Assembly (NCBI RefSeq): GCF_012184425.1
Contig: NZ_VTOW01000002.1
Coordinates: 496,001 to 560,000 of the forward strand
Source of the DNA: Candidatus Manganitrophus noduliformans
Lineage (GTDB): Bacteria; Nitrospirota; Nitrospiria; SBBL01; Manganitrophaceae
Direction: 5' to 3'
DNA: 64,000 nucleotides
In this document: positions 41,672 through 51,077 of the stretch, in pieces
Position numbering within the stretch: the stretch's first letter is position 1
Layout of the letters: each line of letters begins with the position of its first letter
Translations under genes and position numbers: made by a program
Notes under the pieces: generated by a model
Database searches by the model: none
What the model was told of the DNA's origin: nothing
Seen by the model: the letters and a program-made list of their open reading frames with translations, nothing else

Positions 41672-43417
41672 CTATCTTAAGGAGGGAGTCCCTTCGCCGG
41701 CCCGCTTGGAGAGAAGAAGATGGGTCTCGGTTCCGAAGAGACCATCTTCCTCCAGCCCCTCTTTCTGCTGAAAGAAGCGGAGGGCCTTCGCCGTTTGCGG
41801 TCCCCAAAGGCCGTCGGCCGGCCCGACGTAGAGACCTTCTTTGGTCAGGACCTCTTGGATTTTTTGAACGGAGGGGTCCGGCCCCACCCTTCGGAATGGA
41901 AGTTCCAACCCTTCCATTTCCCGCCAAAGCAGAATGCCGCTCCCCTTCCATGCCGCGGTCAGCTCGCGAAGGGGAACCCGCTTCCGTCCGTCCAATGGAT
42001 CATAGAGCAATGCCTCCTCCCCCTCGATCTTAACGAGAACCTGGTAGCGGTGTCCAGCCTCTTCACTGAAGGAGAAGAGAAGCGGCGAATTAAACGCGAG
42101 GACCTTCTTCAGCGTGAGCGGCAGCGGATACGTCTCGATACTGTTTTCCCGCAGCCACTGAAGCACCTCCCCCATGCTCTTCTCCCGCCATCGCTCCTCG
42201 AGCGGAAGCGGGGTCAAGAGATTCAGCAGGGTGAGATAGGCCCCCTTTTCGGTCTCGGCAAGAAGTTCAACCCGATAAATGCCGTCCGGATCGAAGAGAG
42301 GTTTGGACGGAGCTATCTCCGGGATATTTTTTTCCGGAGGGAGGACGATGGGGGCCGGGCTCCCCGCGGATTTCTCCTGCAGGCCGACGGTCCCCGTCAA
42401 CGTCTCGATGGAAGGGGGCGATGCAACCTCGGGCGAGGGCCGGGCCTGCACCGTCTCAACCCGGACCGTTTCCCGAGAGAAAAGCCCACCTTTCCAAAGA
42501 AGAGCTGCCAAAAAAATCGGAACCAAGAGGGCCATCCCCCAGGCGACCGGGAGCGCGTACCGGCCGAGCGATGCGCTCTGCTTCGCCGGCAGGCGGGAGG
42601 GGCCGGCGGCATCGGCCTTCTTCAACTCTTCCACCGCTTGCTGGACCAGCGCCTCGGAGACAAAGGTCGTGTTCGCCACATAGGCGGCCAGAAGGGCCTG
42701 GTCTGCGACGACGTTGATCAACCGCGGAAACCCATTGCTGAAAGCATAAATCCGATCGGTTGCCTTCGGCGCAAAGGAGACCTTTTCCTTTCCCCCCGCC
42801 ACCTCGATTCGGGCGTCGATATAGGCGGTGACCTCCTTCCGGTCGAGCGGCTCGATGTCGTACATGATCGAGATCCGCTGCCGAAGCTGGCGTAGCGCAT
42901 GCTGCGAGAGGGTCTCCTTCAGCTCCGGCTGCCCGATCAGGAGAATCTGGATCAGCTTCGATTGATCGGTCTCCAGGTTGGAGAGAAGGCGGATCTCCTC
43001 CAGACACTCGATGGTCAACAGCTGCGCTTCGTCGATGATGAGGAGGGCGTTTCCCCCCTGCGCGAGAAGATCGAGAAGAAACCGGTTCAGCTCATCCAGA
43101 AGGGCCTTCTTGGTCTGCCCATCCCCCTTCAGACCGAAGTCCTGGTTGATGCTCTGCAGCAGCTCCACCGTGGTCAGCTGGGGATTGAAGAGAAGGGCGG
43201 TCCGGACGGTCGGATCGAGCTTGGCCAGCAGGAGCCGGCAAAGGGTCGTCTTCCCGGTGCCGACCTCCCCGGTGACGACGATGAAACCTTTCCGCTCTTT
43301 CAGGCCGTAAAGAATATGCGAGAAAGCCTCTTGATGTTTCTTGCTGGAGAAAAAAAAGCGCGGGTCGGGGGAGAGCTTGAAAGGGGGCTCTTTAAAACCG
43401 AAAAAAGGAAGATACAT
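41672..43417 (-). CDS. ExeA/GspA-type ATPase with peptidoglycan-binding domain
   Basis: 581 residues. The N-terminus YLPFFGFKEPPFKLSPDP is standard for GspA/ExeA. The AAA domain has Walker A GEVGTGKTT (50-58) and Walker B LLIIDEAQ (about 130). A membrane helix lies at about 275-295 (VAWGMALLVPIFLAALLW). The periplasmic part has a peptidase-C39-like-fold segment (about 380-490, VLQWLRENSIETYPLPL, YQVLVKIEGEEALLYDPLDG) and a C-terminal PG_binding_1 domain (VQKIQEVLTKEGLYVGPADGLWGPQT). ExeA remodels peptidoglycan to seat the secretin. No gspB is next to it, and the gsp operon is 3 kb away. Confidence 0.88.
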   Translation of the reverse strand: MYLPFFGFKEPPFKLSPDPRFFFSSKKHQEAFSHILYGLKERKGFIVVTGEVGTGKTTLCRLLLAKLDPTVRTALLFNPQLTTVELLQSINQDFGLKGDGQTKKALLDELNRFLLDLLAQGGNALLIIDEAQLLTIECLEEIRLLSNLETDQSKLIQILLIGQPELKETLSQHALRQLRQRISIMYDIEPLDRKEVTAYIDARIEVAGGKEKVSFAPKATDRIYAFSNGFPRLINVVADQALLAAYVANTTFVSEALVQQAVEELKKADAAGPSRLPAKQSASLGRYALPVAWGMALLVPIFLAALLWKGGLFSRETVRVETVQARPSPEVASPPSIETLTGTVGLQEKSAGSPAPIVLPPEKNIPEIAPSKPLFDPDGIYRVELLAETEKGAYLTLLNLLTPLPLEERWREKSMGEVLQWLRENSIETYPLPLTLKKVLAFNSPLLFSFSEEAGHRYQVLVKIEGEEALLYDPLDGRKRVPLRELTAAWKGSGILLWREMEGLELPFRRVGPDPSVQKIQEVLTKEGLYVGPADGLWGPQTAKALRFFQQKEGLEEDGLFGTETHLLLSKRAGEGTPSLR

Positions 43418-43480
43418 CGGGTCGGTCTTCAGCTCACGATTTTAATACTGACAAATGTAATAAAAGATGTTCTATTGCCG

Positions 43481-43537
43481 GTAGGGGCAGACCTGTGTGT
43501 CTGCCCTCTTGAGGGCGCACACATTGGTGCGCCCTAC
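43481..43537. repeat. Double-hairpin repeat GTAGGGGCAGAC...GTGCGCCCTAC
   Basis: Two adjacent stem-loops (GGGCAGAC/GTCTGCCC and GGGCGCAC/GTGCGCCC), each with a 6-base loop, are bounded by GTAG and CTAC. The style matches the other GTAGGGG palindromes here but with two hairpins. Confidence 0.85.
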
Positions 43538-43552
43538 AAATCTATATCTCCT

Positions 43553-43577
43553 GGATTCCCGCTTGCGCGGGAATGAC
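43553..43577. repeat. ATTCCC-N8-GGGAAT palindromic repeat
   Basis: ATTCCC and GGGAAT flank 8 bases. This is the same pattern as the neisserial dRS3 repeat, in an unrelated genome. It lies 16 bases after the double-hairpin repeat and just before the end of the gene at 43585. Confidence 0.75.
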
Positions 43578-43584
43578 ACCTTAC

Positions 43585-45597
43585 TTATGGATATCGGTTG
43601 CCGTGGAGATCTTGATAAAAAATCTCGGTCTGCTTCTGCACCGTCGTTCCGGCCGGAAGCCCCTTTCGGATCCGAACGCTGACGGCGAAGGTCCGCTTCT
43701 GCTGCGGTCCCAGATCGTTCATCTTCCAGATCCACCGCTTGCCCTCTTTTTCGGTCGGCTCGGGATCGGCATGAACGAATTCCAGCTCCGGCGGAAGGAG
43801 CTCCGAAACGATCACGTTCCGCGCAAGGCCGGAGCCGTTGTTGGTGACCGTCGCCTGGTACGAGATCACCCCCCCCGGGAGGTTGTCGCGCGATAGAAGC
43901 TGGCTCTGAATCGCCACCATCGGGAGGCTCAAAAGGAGCGCCCGGCTCGCCGTGGCGATCGCTTTGCCGTCGTGTCTCGACTGGGCATCGAGGCGAATAT
44001 CGAGCCGCTCGCCGTCGCGCCCGACCGGCACCTTCACCCCCACCAACACCGGGAAGTTCTCCCGTGTGCCGAGAAGCGGCGTCTCAGTGATCGCCGGCTC
44101 GCCCGATTGGAAAAGGCCGTCCTGGTTCTTATCGAAATAGAGGGTCAAGCGGTCCGACGGGGCGCCGGCCGCCTTCAACGCAAACTGGTCCGGACCGTTC
44201 CCCAGGTTCGTCAGGGTGAACGGGAAGAAAACCTGATCTCCGGAAACGACCCGCTGCTCCTCCTTCGCCCCCTCGAGGCGGAGCGAGGCGACCTGCATCA
44301 CGGAGACCGGCGGCGAGAGAAAGGGAACCTCTCCGCCGACCGAGGCGAGATAGGTCCCGCGGTTCAATACCTGCTGGCCGGCGGCGGTCTCGTCCCCCAC
44401 CTTGAAGGCGACCTCGATCTTTTCATTCCCCTTCGAATTGATTCCGGAGAGGTTCCAATAGATCGCCCGGCCGGCCGACTCGACCCGCTCCGGCTGAGGC
44501 GAAGCGCTCAAGAAGACCAAAGAAGGATGATAAGCGTAGCGGACACGCACGTCCCGCGCTTCCGAACTTCCATTGTTGATCAGGACGATCGTATACCGGA
44601 CCTCTTCCCCCGGACGCGCCCGCTCTTTGTCGGAGCGGTACTCGCCGAGGAGCAGCGGGGCCGACGCGACGACCGTCTTCCTCACCCACTGAAAACTGTT
44701 CCGGTCGAATCGGGAGGCGACCTTGATCTCAAAGACTTTGTTCTGGTTGTCGGTCATGTTCGAAGGAAGATGGACCCGCAGCCGCGCCCGGAACGATTGG
44801 TCGGGCTGGAGGGTCGGGGTGGTCTGGATCGTCTCCCCGGCGCCTCCCTCGGCATAGAAGGTGGGGCGGAACTCGATCGGAAAGGTCGAATCGAGGGTAA
44901 ACGAATCTTCGCCGTTTCCACGATTGGTGATCACGACCGGAAACTCGACATCCTCGCCGGGATATCCCCGCTTCTCATCGGCCGCCGGCTCGACCTTGAC
45001 CTCGGCGACCTGCGGAATGACGAGAAGAAATCCCTCGGCCGGACGGGTGGACGCGGACCGCGGCGGGGCCGGCATTTTCTCTTCCGAAAGCGCTTCCTTG
45101 GCCGCGGCGGGAGGGGTTTTCTTCGCGGCGGCTTTGGGACGGGAGGCCGCTTTCGCCGCCGCTTCCTTCGCTTCTCTTTCCCTTTTCTCCGCCTCTCGTT
45201 TTTCCGCCCGGGCCAGCGCGGCTTCTTTGGAGACGATCATTCTCCGCAATTTTGTCCGGAGGGGGCTCTCCGGAAAGTCTTTCTCAAGCTGGGAGAGGGC
45301 TTCCCGGCTCTTGTCGGTCTGCTTCGTTTCCAGATAGGCGCGGCCGAGCCAAAAGAGCGCCAGATCGCGTATTTTGCTCTCGGGATATTTTTCAAGCACC
45401 GCTTCGAAGATCGGAATCGCCTTCTCCGCCTGGCGTTTCTCCATCAGATCATGCGCTTGGAAGAAAAGCGCGCTGTCGTCTTTTTCGGCGGAGAATACCA
45501 CGGGAGTAAAGAGGGGAAGAAGTAGGAGGGAGAACACCCGGAGAAGGGTCCCTGATCTTTTCCAAAGAGATCTGGATAAGAGCTGAAATGCCTTCAA
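43585..45597 (-). CDS. Exported TPR/DUF11-type repeat protein
   Basis: 670 residues. A signal peptide (about 1-36) is followed by a TPR-like part (about 45-125, EKAIPIFEAVLEKYPESKIRD..ALFWLGRAYLETKQTDKSREALSQL). A charged Ala/Lys/Glu linker (about 130-170) comes next. Several beta-sandwich modules of NEW1/DUF11 type then run to the end (VVITNRGNGEDSFTLDS, NNGSSEARDVRVRYAYHPSL, TNNGSGLARNVIVSELLPPELEF). DUF11 chains are cell-surface spacers. It lies directly upstream (in reading order) of the ExeA-like gene, separated by repeats. Role unknown. Confidence 0.78.
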   Translation of the reverse strand: MKAFQLLSRSLWKRSGTLLRVFSLLLLPLFTPVVFSAEKDDSALFFQAHDLMEKRQAEKAIPIFEAVLEKYPESKIRDLALFWLGRAYLETKQTDKSREALSQLEKDFPESPLRTKLRRMIVSKEAALARAEKREAEKREREAKEAAAKAASRPKAAAKKTPPAAAKEALSEEKMPAPPRSASTRPAEGFLLVIPQVAEVKVEPAADEKRGYPGEDVEFPVVITNRGNGEDSFTLDSTFPIEFRPTFYAEGGAGETIQTTPTLQPDQSFRARLRVHLPSNMTDNQNKVFEIKVASRFDRNSFQWVRKTVVASAPLLLGEYRSDKERARPGEEVRYTIVLINNGSSEARDVRVRYAYHPSLVFLSASPQPERVESAGRAIYWNLSGINSKGNEKIEVAFKVGDETAAGQQVLNRGTYLASVGGEVPFLSPPVSVMQVASLRLEGAKEEQRVVSGDQVFFPFTLTNLGNGPDQFALKAAGAPSDRLTLYFDKNQDGLFQSGEPAITETPLLGTRENFPVLVGVKVPVGRDGERLDIRLDAQSRHDGKAIATASRALLLSLPMVAIQSQLLSRDNLPGGVISYQATVTNNGSGLARNVIVSELLPPELEFVHADPEPTEKEGKRWIWKMNDLGPQQKRTFAVSVRIRKGLPAGTTVQKQTEIFYQDLHGNRYP

Positions 45598-45679
45598 CCT
45601 GAGGCGACTCCTTACTTATGTCGAAAGGAAAAGTGTGGGGTGACAAAATTCGTATAAAAGTTTACACACATTCCAATTT

Positions 45680-45686
45680 TTGTCAA
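45680..45686 (-). promoter_or_regulatory. -35 candidate for DUF11-type gene
   Basis: TTGACA (45686-45681 on the minus strand) with TAAACT 16 bases downstream. The -10 is poor. The region is shared with the divergent kinase gene. Confidence 0.3.
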
Positions 45687-45760
45687 ATCGAAGATCTCCC
45701 CGGCCCTTCTTGATCCTTCAAGACAATCTTGCTAAGATGGGCTGCTTACGTGAGGTCTTC

Positions 45761-47482
45761 GTGACGGCCAAAGCGGCAACCGATCCAACTACCGACGCCT
45801 CCTCGGAAAACCGGGAGATCCCCTCCGGCTCCCCTCCGATCGACATCCCGCCGACACCGGTCGGGGAGCAGATCTATCTGAGGCGCCGGGCGCTGCGTAT
45901 TCTCTGGGTCGCCTTTCGGATTTTTTTCAGCTACTTCCTCTACAAGCTCGGCTCCCTCTACGTCCCTCGAATGAAGGCGGCGGAGTGGAAAGAGGCGCTG
46001 CATCGCAAAAACGCCCTCCGGATGCAGAAGGCGGCCCTCACCCTCAAGGGATTGTTGATCAAGGTCGGCCAGTTCATGAGCGCCCGGGTCGATCTTCTCC
46101 CCGACGCCTACACGCAGACCCTCTCCCTGCTGCAGGATCAAGTCCCTCCCGCCCCCTATTCGACGATCCGGACCCGTTTCATCCAGGAGTTCGGCCTCCC
46201 CCCCGAGGCCCTCTTCGAAACGTTCAACGAGATCCCCCTCGCGTCGGCCTCCCTGGGGCAGGTCCACGAGGCGACCCTTCGGGAAGATGGAATGCGGGTG
46301 GCGGTAAAGGTGCAATACCCCGAGATCGAGCAGATCGTCGAGATCGATCTTCGCGCCATCCGCTGGATCGTCTGGGTCCTGCAGAAGGTGATGACCAATA
46401 TCCGGTTCGACGTTCTCTATACGGAGTTCTCCAAGATCGTCCACAAGGAGCTCGACTATTTTGTCGAGGCCCGGCAGGCGGAGCAGTTTCATAAAAACTT
46501 CGCAAGCGATCCCCGCATCGTCGTTCCGAAGGTCCTCTGGAATTACACCACCGGCCGCATCCTGACGCTCGAATTCGTAGAGGGGATTAAGATCAGCCGG
46601 ACCGAGGAGATCCGCCGGGCCGGGATCGACACCAAAGCGGTCGCCACCCTCCTGGTCGAATCGTACATGAAGCAGATCCTCCAGCACCGCTTCTTCCACG
46701 GCGATCCCCATCCGGGAAACCTCTTCGTCCAGCCGGGGCCGCGGCTCGTCTTCGTCGATTTCGGGCTGATGCAGCAGATCGACACCGGGGTCCACCGCGG
46801 GATGGAGAAAATGATGATCGCGATCATCGACCGGGAGATCACCGGCATCGCCCGCGCGCTCCTCGACCTTGGATTCATCGCCCGGACCGAGCGGATGGAG
46901 GACATTGAAAACGTGGTCCGCTTCTTCATGGACCGATACCGCGACATCTCCCCCCGCGCGTTCAAGCGGATCACCCTGACGCAGATCGCGCAAGATCTCG
47001 AAACCCTCTTCCACGTCTACCCGTCGCTTCAGGTCCCGAATCACTTCATCCTCGTCGGACGGACCGCCGGGATGCTCAACGGCCTCTGCTCGCAGCTCGA
47101 TCCCGACCTGAACATCATCGAAATCGCCGAGCCGTACGCTAAGAAATTCGTCGGCTCGCCCGATTTTGTCGGCGAGATCTTCTCAAGAGGAAAAGAGATC
47201 GCGATCGCGCTGATCGAGCTTCCGGTGGTTCTTCGAAACTTCCTGGAGCTTGCCAGCAACGGGCAGTTTCGGACAAGGATGAATTCGGAAGATCTGACGG
47301 CTATTCTGACCAAGATCTACAAGCTTGCCTACCGAACCGTCCTTGCGGGATTTATCGTGACAATGACGCTGCTTTATAGTAACCTGGTCCGCAGTTTCAA
47401 TACGCCCATCGGCATCGTGCTCAGCACGCTGATTGTTTTTCCGGCGCTCGCCCTTCTCTACTCATTCGTCAGGCGAAAATAA
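45761..47482 (+). CDS. UbiB/AarF/ABC1-family kinase-like protein
   Basis: About 573 residues from a GTG at 45761 behind GAGG; an upstream ATG (45737) lacks a ribosome site. ABC1 landmarks are KVGQFMSARVDLLP (the KxGQ motif), the Ala-rich loop LASASLGQVHEATL, VAVKVQYP, the catalytic HGDPHPGNLFV and FVDFGLMQQ. Two C-terminal membrane helices follow (about 515-570). UbiB-type proteins are atypical ATPases that support ubiquinone or isoprenoid lipid handling at the membrane. With the UbiE-type enzyme and the dxs/ispA cluster in the window, a quinone role is plausible. Confidence 0.9.
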   Translation: MTAKAATDPTTDASSENREIPSGSPPIDIPPTPVGEQIYLRRRALRILWVAFRIFFSYFLYKLGSLYVPRMKAAEWKEALHRKNALRMQKAALTLKGLLIKVGQFMSARVDLLPDAYTQTLSLLQDQVPPAPYSTIRTRFIQEFGLPPEALFETFNEIPLASASLGQVHEATLREDGMRVAVKVQYPEIEQIVEIDLRAIRWIVWVLQKVMTNIRFDVLYTEFSKIVHKELDYFVEARQAEQFHKNFASDPRIVVPKVLWNYTTGRILTLEFVEGIKISRTEEIRRAGIDTKAVATLLVESYMKQILQHRFFHGDPHPGNLFVQPGPRLVFVDFGLMQQIDTGVHRGMEKMMIAIIDREITGIARALLDLGFIARTERMEDIENVVRFFMDRYRDISPRAFKRITLTQIAQDLETLFHVYPSLQVPNHFILVGRTAGMLNGLCSQLDPDLNIIEIAEPYAKKFVGSPDFVGEIFSRGKEIAIALIELPVVLRNFLELASNGQFRTRMNSEDLTAILTKIYKLAYRTVLAGFIVTMTLLYSNLVRSFNTPIGIVLSTLIVFPALALLYSFVRRK

Positions 47483-47539
47483 ATCTACCCTAAAAAACCG
47501 GTCGGAACCGGAGGCGGATCAAAACCCAGAGGAATTGAA

Positions 47540-48925
47540 ATGAGCAATAAAAAAGGACACCTGATCGTCGCATGGATCGTCTGCGGACTCAGCCTGCTCC
47601 CGCTCGGCTGCAGCCGCTCTTCCGAGAAAGAGATCGCGCAGGCGGAAGCGGCCTATCAAAAGAAAAACTTCAGCCGAGCGGTCGCCCTGAGCGAGGCGGT
47701 CCTCCAGAAAGAGCCGGCCTCCCTCCCGGCCCATCGCCTGAAGGTTCTGGCCTCGATGGCCCAGGGAGAAATCGAGGGGGCCTTCAACGATTACAATCAG
47801 GTGGAGAAGAACCATCCCGAAATCGCGGCGGCCCTTCTCAAGGAAATCTCCGTCGGGATGATCAACAATTCTCTGAAGCACGAAAATTATTTCGTCCGCA
47901 GCGCCGCGGTCAAAGCGATCGGCGAGATGGGGGATCGGTCTCAAATCCCCCTGATTATTCCCGGGCTGAAAGATCCCGCTCCGTTCGTCCGATTCTTCAC
48001 CGTCGAATCGCTCGGCCAGCTCGGCGGGCCGGAGGCGTTGAAACTCCTCCTCGCCATGGGGGAAGATCCCGACGGGATGGTCCGCGTGGCGGTGGTGAAA
48101 TCGCTCGACGACATGGCCGCGTCCAAAAACGGCGCCCCCGACGGGGTTGATATGAACAACATCCTCGCCACGTTGATCGACGACACCGAGCCGACGGTAA
48201 GGCTCTTCGCTCTCGCCGCCCTGACCCGAAACGGCGACGAGAAGGCCTTCTCCAAGATCATGGAGATTGTCCCGAAATTGGAGGGCCCGGCGCGGTCGGC
48301 CGGGGCCGCGGCATTGGGGCGGACCAAGCGGCGCGAGACGGCCCCCCTTTTAATCAAGATGCTGTCCGATCCGGATGCCACTCTTCGGATGTATGCGGCC
48401 GAGGCGATGGGAGAAGTGGTCGCCCCGGAGAGCTTTGCCCCGCTCGCCGAGGCGATCACCGACGCCGACCCGGCCGTTCGCGGCGCCGCGGCCACCTCGC
48501 TCGGCAAGCTCGGCGATCCGAAGGCAATCCCCTTCCTGGACAAGGCGGTCAACGATCCCGACCCGATCGTCCGGGTCTCCGCGGCGGAGGGTCTCCACCG
48601 CCTCGGAAAACGGGCGATGCCGATCTTTGAGGCGGCCCTCGGCGAGAGCGACTACGCGGTCCGCCATTTTACGGTCGGCTCGTTGCGGAAGGTCGGCGGG
48701 AAAGAGGCGATGCCGCTGTTGGAGAAAGCGCTCGGCGACGAGGCGCAGCGGGTCCGCATCGCCGTCGTCCGGGCCCTCGGCGAGGTCGGCGGTCGGGAGG
48801 CGATTCCGATCTTGAAGGAGAGCCTGAAAGACCCCGACAGCTCGGTTCGGACCTACGCGGCGGGAAATGTCGCCCGGCTCCTCATCCAGACGGAGGAAAG
48901 GCTCGCGAAGAAGGAGGGGGCGTAG
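47540..48925 (+). CDS. HEAT-repeat lipoprotein
   Basis: 461 residues. The signal peptide ends in the lipobox LPLGC. A TPR-like stretch (about 30-95, AQAEAAYQKKNFSRAVALSEAVLQKEPASLPAHRLKV) is followed by about eleven HEAT repeats to the end (FVRSAAVKAIGEMGD, PFVRFFTVESLGQLGG, AVRGAAATSLGKLGD, QRVRIAVVRALGEVGG). Anchored in the membrane facing the periplasm, it probably acts as an assembly scaffold. The next gene starts 2 bases later, so they form an operon. Confidence 0.85.
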   Translation: MSNKKGHLIVAWIVCGLSLLPLGCSRSSEKEIAQAEAAYQKKNFSRAVALSEAVLQKEPASLPAHRLKVLASMAQGEIEGAFNDYNQVEKNHPEIAAALLKEISVGMINNSLKHENYFVRSAAVKAIGEMGDRSQIPLIIPGLKDPAPFVRFFTVESLGQLGGPEALKLLLAMGEDPDGMVRVAVVKSLDDMAASKNGAPDGVDMNNILATLIDDTEPTVRLFALAALTRNGDEKAFSKIMEIVPKLEGPARSAGAAALGRTKRRETAPLLIKMLSDPDATLRMYAAEAMGEVVAPESFAPLAEAITDADPAVRGAAATSLGKLGDPKAIPFLDKAVNDPDPIVRVSAAEGLHRLGKRAMPIFEAALGESDYAVRHFTVGSLRKVGGKEAMPLLEKALGDEAQRVRIAVVRALGEVGGREAIPILKESLKDPDSSVRTYAAGNVARLLIQTEERLAKKEGA

Positions 48926-48927
48926 CG

Positions 48928-49362
48928 ATGTTCAGAGCGCTCTTTTTGCTCCTCCTGCTCGCCGCTTCTTTCGGGGCCGGCTACTTTCTCGGCGCCGCCG
49001 GGACGACCGAGGTCAAGAAAAATTACATGACCCTGAAAGAGGAGATGTTCTCCAAGACCCGCGGCCTTGAAACCGAGGTCTCCATGATGCGCGTCCGGCT
49101 GAACCTGACCGAGGCGCGCGAATTCTTGAGCGCGGCCCGCGACGACGTGAAGGAGAAAAACTTCGGCGAGGCGGAGACGCAGGCGGGTAAAGCCAAGGAA
49201 CGGATCGCCAAGGCGATCTCTCTCGCTTCCGAGACACAAAAGAAAAACCTCACCCCGATCCAATCGGAACTGGAATCGATCCAGGCGTCGATCAAGAAGT
49301 TGGACCCGAAGGTCGCCGGCAAAATCGAGGCGCTGGAAAAGGCGTTGGAAAAGGCGGGCTGA
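48928..49362 (+). CDS. Membrane-anchored coiled-coil protein
   Basis: 144 residues. One N-terminal helix (FRALFLLLLLAASFGAGYFLGA, which could be a signal anchor) is followed by charged coiled-coil helices (about 35-140, LKEEMFSKTRGLETEVSMMRVRL, then ESIQASIKKLDPKVAGKIEALEKALEKAG). No family recognised. It is coupled to the HEAT lipoprotein, and the two may act together in the periplasm. Confidence 0.75.
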   Translation: MFRALFLLLLLAASFGAGYFLGAAGTTEVKKNYMTLKEEMFSKTRGLETEVSMMRVRLNLTEAREFLSAARDDVKEKNFGEAETQAGKAKERIAKAISLASETQKKNLTPIQSELESIQASIKKLDPKVAGKIEALEKALEKAG

Positions 49363-49412
49363 GCGGCCGCGCCTGAAACCCCCTCTCCGCTGATCCTCCG
49401 ATAACGCTCCGC

Positions 49413-50918
49413 TTAAACCTTCGCCCTTAAACGGGAGAGCGCTTCTTTAACGGCCGCATTCTCGGGGGCCTTTATCAGCGCTTCTTCGTATGCCTTCATC
49501 GCGCTGTCGGTCTTCCCCTGCCGTTCGTAGACACGGGCCAATTCAATGCGATATTCAATCCGGCCCGGTTCGATGGCAACCGCACGGCGGAAAGCCAGCT
49601 CCGCCCGATGAAGCCGCTCCGGAACATAGAGGAGCGCTTTTCCAAGACAAGCGAAATAGGAGGAGTTGTTTGGCATCATCCGGGCCGCCGCCTCGAATAG
49701 TTCGACGGCCCGCTTATAATCTTTCGCCGCGTACGCTTTTCTTCCCTCATTGAAGGAACGCTCCGCGTGCTCGGCGATGCTGACCGGTGTGGCTGCGGGC
49801 TTCTCCGGTTTCGACAACCGCTCGTTATAAGCGGTCCGCTTCGAGTCGCTGCTTAAGACGTCGTACGCGTCTTTCACCTTTGCGAAAAGCGTTTCGAGCT
49901 CCTTCTTTAATTCCCGCATCGACGCTTCGAAGTGACGATCCGGATGGTAGATTTTCGCCAGACGATAGTAGGATCGCTTAATCTCCTCCCGGGTCGCCTG
50001 CATCCCCACGCCCAAAATCTCATAATAGTTCCGCGCGCCGATCTTTCGATAGGCGTCTCGGATCTCTTCAACAGTCGGCGCCGTGTCGGCTTCTTTTCTG
50101 TCGATCGTCGCCCGGATTTCTTCGGTAATAATCCGATGGGTCACCGAATACCGCTCTTCGAAGGAAGCGATCGATTCGGCGGTCTGCTCGGACAATTCGA
50201 CCATCCCGGCCGAGACGAAAAAGTAAAGAAGCCGCAGGGTCTCAAACGCAGGCAGCGGGGACCCGATCAGGAGTTCCAGAATCGTCCGCCCGTTTAAACC
50301 GCCGAGCAACGCGACTTCATCGGACGCCAGATCGACCCTCTGAAAAAGGCCTCTCGGGTCTTTCGTCAGCAGCAGGGGGTGATCGAACGAGGGAAGGCGG
50401 CCGGCGAGCCAGGTCCAGTCTGAAATGCGGCGGATTCCCTGAAGAATCAAGGTCGCCGTGCTGATGTTCAAGGTGATCAACTCTCGGGAAGGAAGCGGGC
50501 CTTCGACAAACTGGTACTCTCCGTCGATCCAGGTAAAGAGACCGAGGATAATCTCTGTGACCTGGACAACCACGGCGTTGTAGAGTTCCTTCGGCGTGAG
50601 GAACCCTTGTTTGATCAGGATCGTTCCCTGGCGAAGTTTTGTTTTATCGGAACCCTGGAGCGAGGCCTCGTAAATCCGGACGACGGTTTCATATTGGGCA
50701 TAGGTCAGCTTTCCGGTCTTTACCAACAGCATTCCCAGACGGTCGTCGGGATACCGGGAGGCGGCAAAGATGATCTCCCCCTCTTTGATATAAACCGATT
50801 TATCGAGATCGTTTAATCGAACCCGAAGAATCCCGGTCAGCTGCCTTCGCTGAAGCATGTAGAAAATCGACGAGAGGTGCGCTTCGCGAAGCCGTCCGGA
50901 AAAGGGAATCTCCCCAAC
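49413..50918 (-). CDS. DUF4388-DnaJ-TPR protein
   Basis: About 501 residues from the ATG at 50918 (MVGEIPFSGRLREAHLS); an in-frame start at 50984 is possible. A DUF4388/PATAN-like region covers about 1-240 (LSSIFYMLQRRQLTGILRVRLNDLDKSVYIKEGEIIFA). A J-domain follows at about 300-360 (YYEILGVGMQATREEIKRSYYRLAKIYHPDRHF, with intact HPD). Three TPR repeats end the protein (about 390-495). DUF4388 proteins are found with two-component and gliding regulators in delta-proteobacterial types. The J-domain would recruit DnaK. No partner genes are adjacent. Confidence 0.85.
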   Translation of the reverse strand, partial: VGEIPFSGRLREAHLSSIFYMLQRRQLTGILRVRLNDLDKSVYIKEGEIIFAASRYPDDRLGMLLVKTGKLTYAQYETVVRIYEASLQGSDKTKLRQGTILIKQGFLTPKELYNAVVVQVTEIILGLFTWIDGEYQFVEGPLPSRELITLNISTATLILQGIRRISDWTWLAGRLPSFDHPLLLTKDPRGLFQRVDLASDEVALLGGLNGRTILELLIGSPLPAFETLRLLYFFVSAGMVELSEQTAESIASFEERYSVTHRIITEEIRATIDRKEADTAPTVEEIRDAYRKIGARNYYEILGVGMQATREEIKRSYYRLAKIYHPDRHFEASMRELKKELETLFAKVKDAYDVLSSDSKRTAYNERLSKPEKPAATPVSIAEHAERSFNEGRKAYAAKDYKRAVELFEAAARMMPNNSSYFACLGKALLYVPERLHRAELAFRRAVAIEPGRIEYRIELARVYERQGKTDSAMKAYEEALIKAPENAAVKEALSRLRAKV

Positions 50919-51031
50919 CATACCGTCTCTTAAAAGGAACACGAGATGTTGAACAGAACCGTCTTCAGCGGGAGAGGGTCTCATCCCCCTGCGGTTTGTT
51001 TAACTCTAGCATGAAAAGGAAGGGGTTTCGG

Positions 51032-51077
51032 AAAATCAGGAATAATCTGACCTCAAAATCAGAAATTACCCGACCTC
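51032..51077. repeat. 23-bp tandem duplication across cyclase stop codon
   Basis: Two adjacent 23-bp units (51032-51054 and 51055-51077) agree at 19 of 23 bases. The second unit contains the end of the GGDEF gene. Confidence 0.5.
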
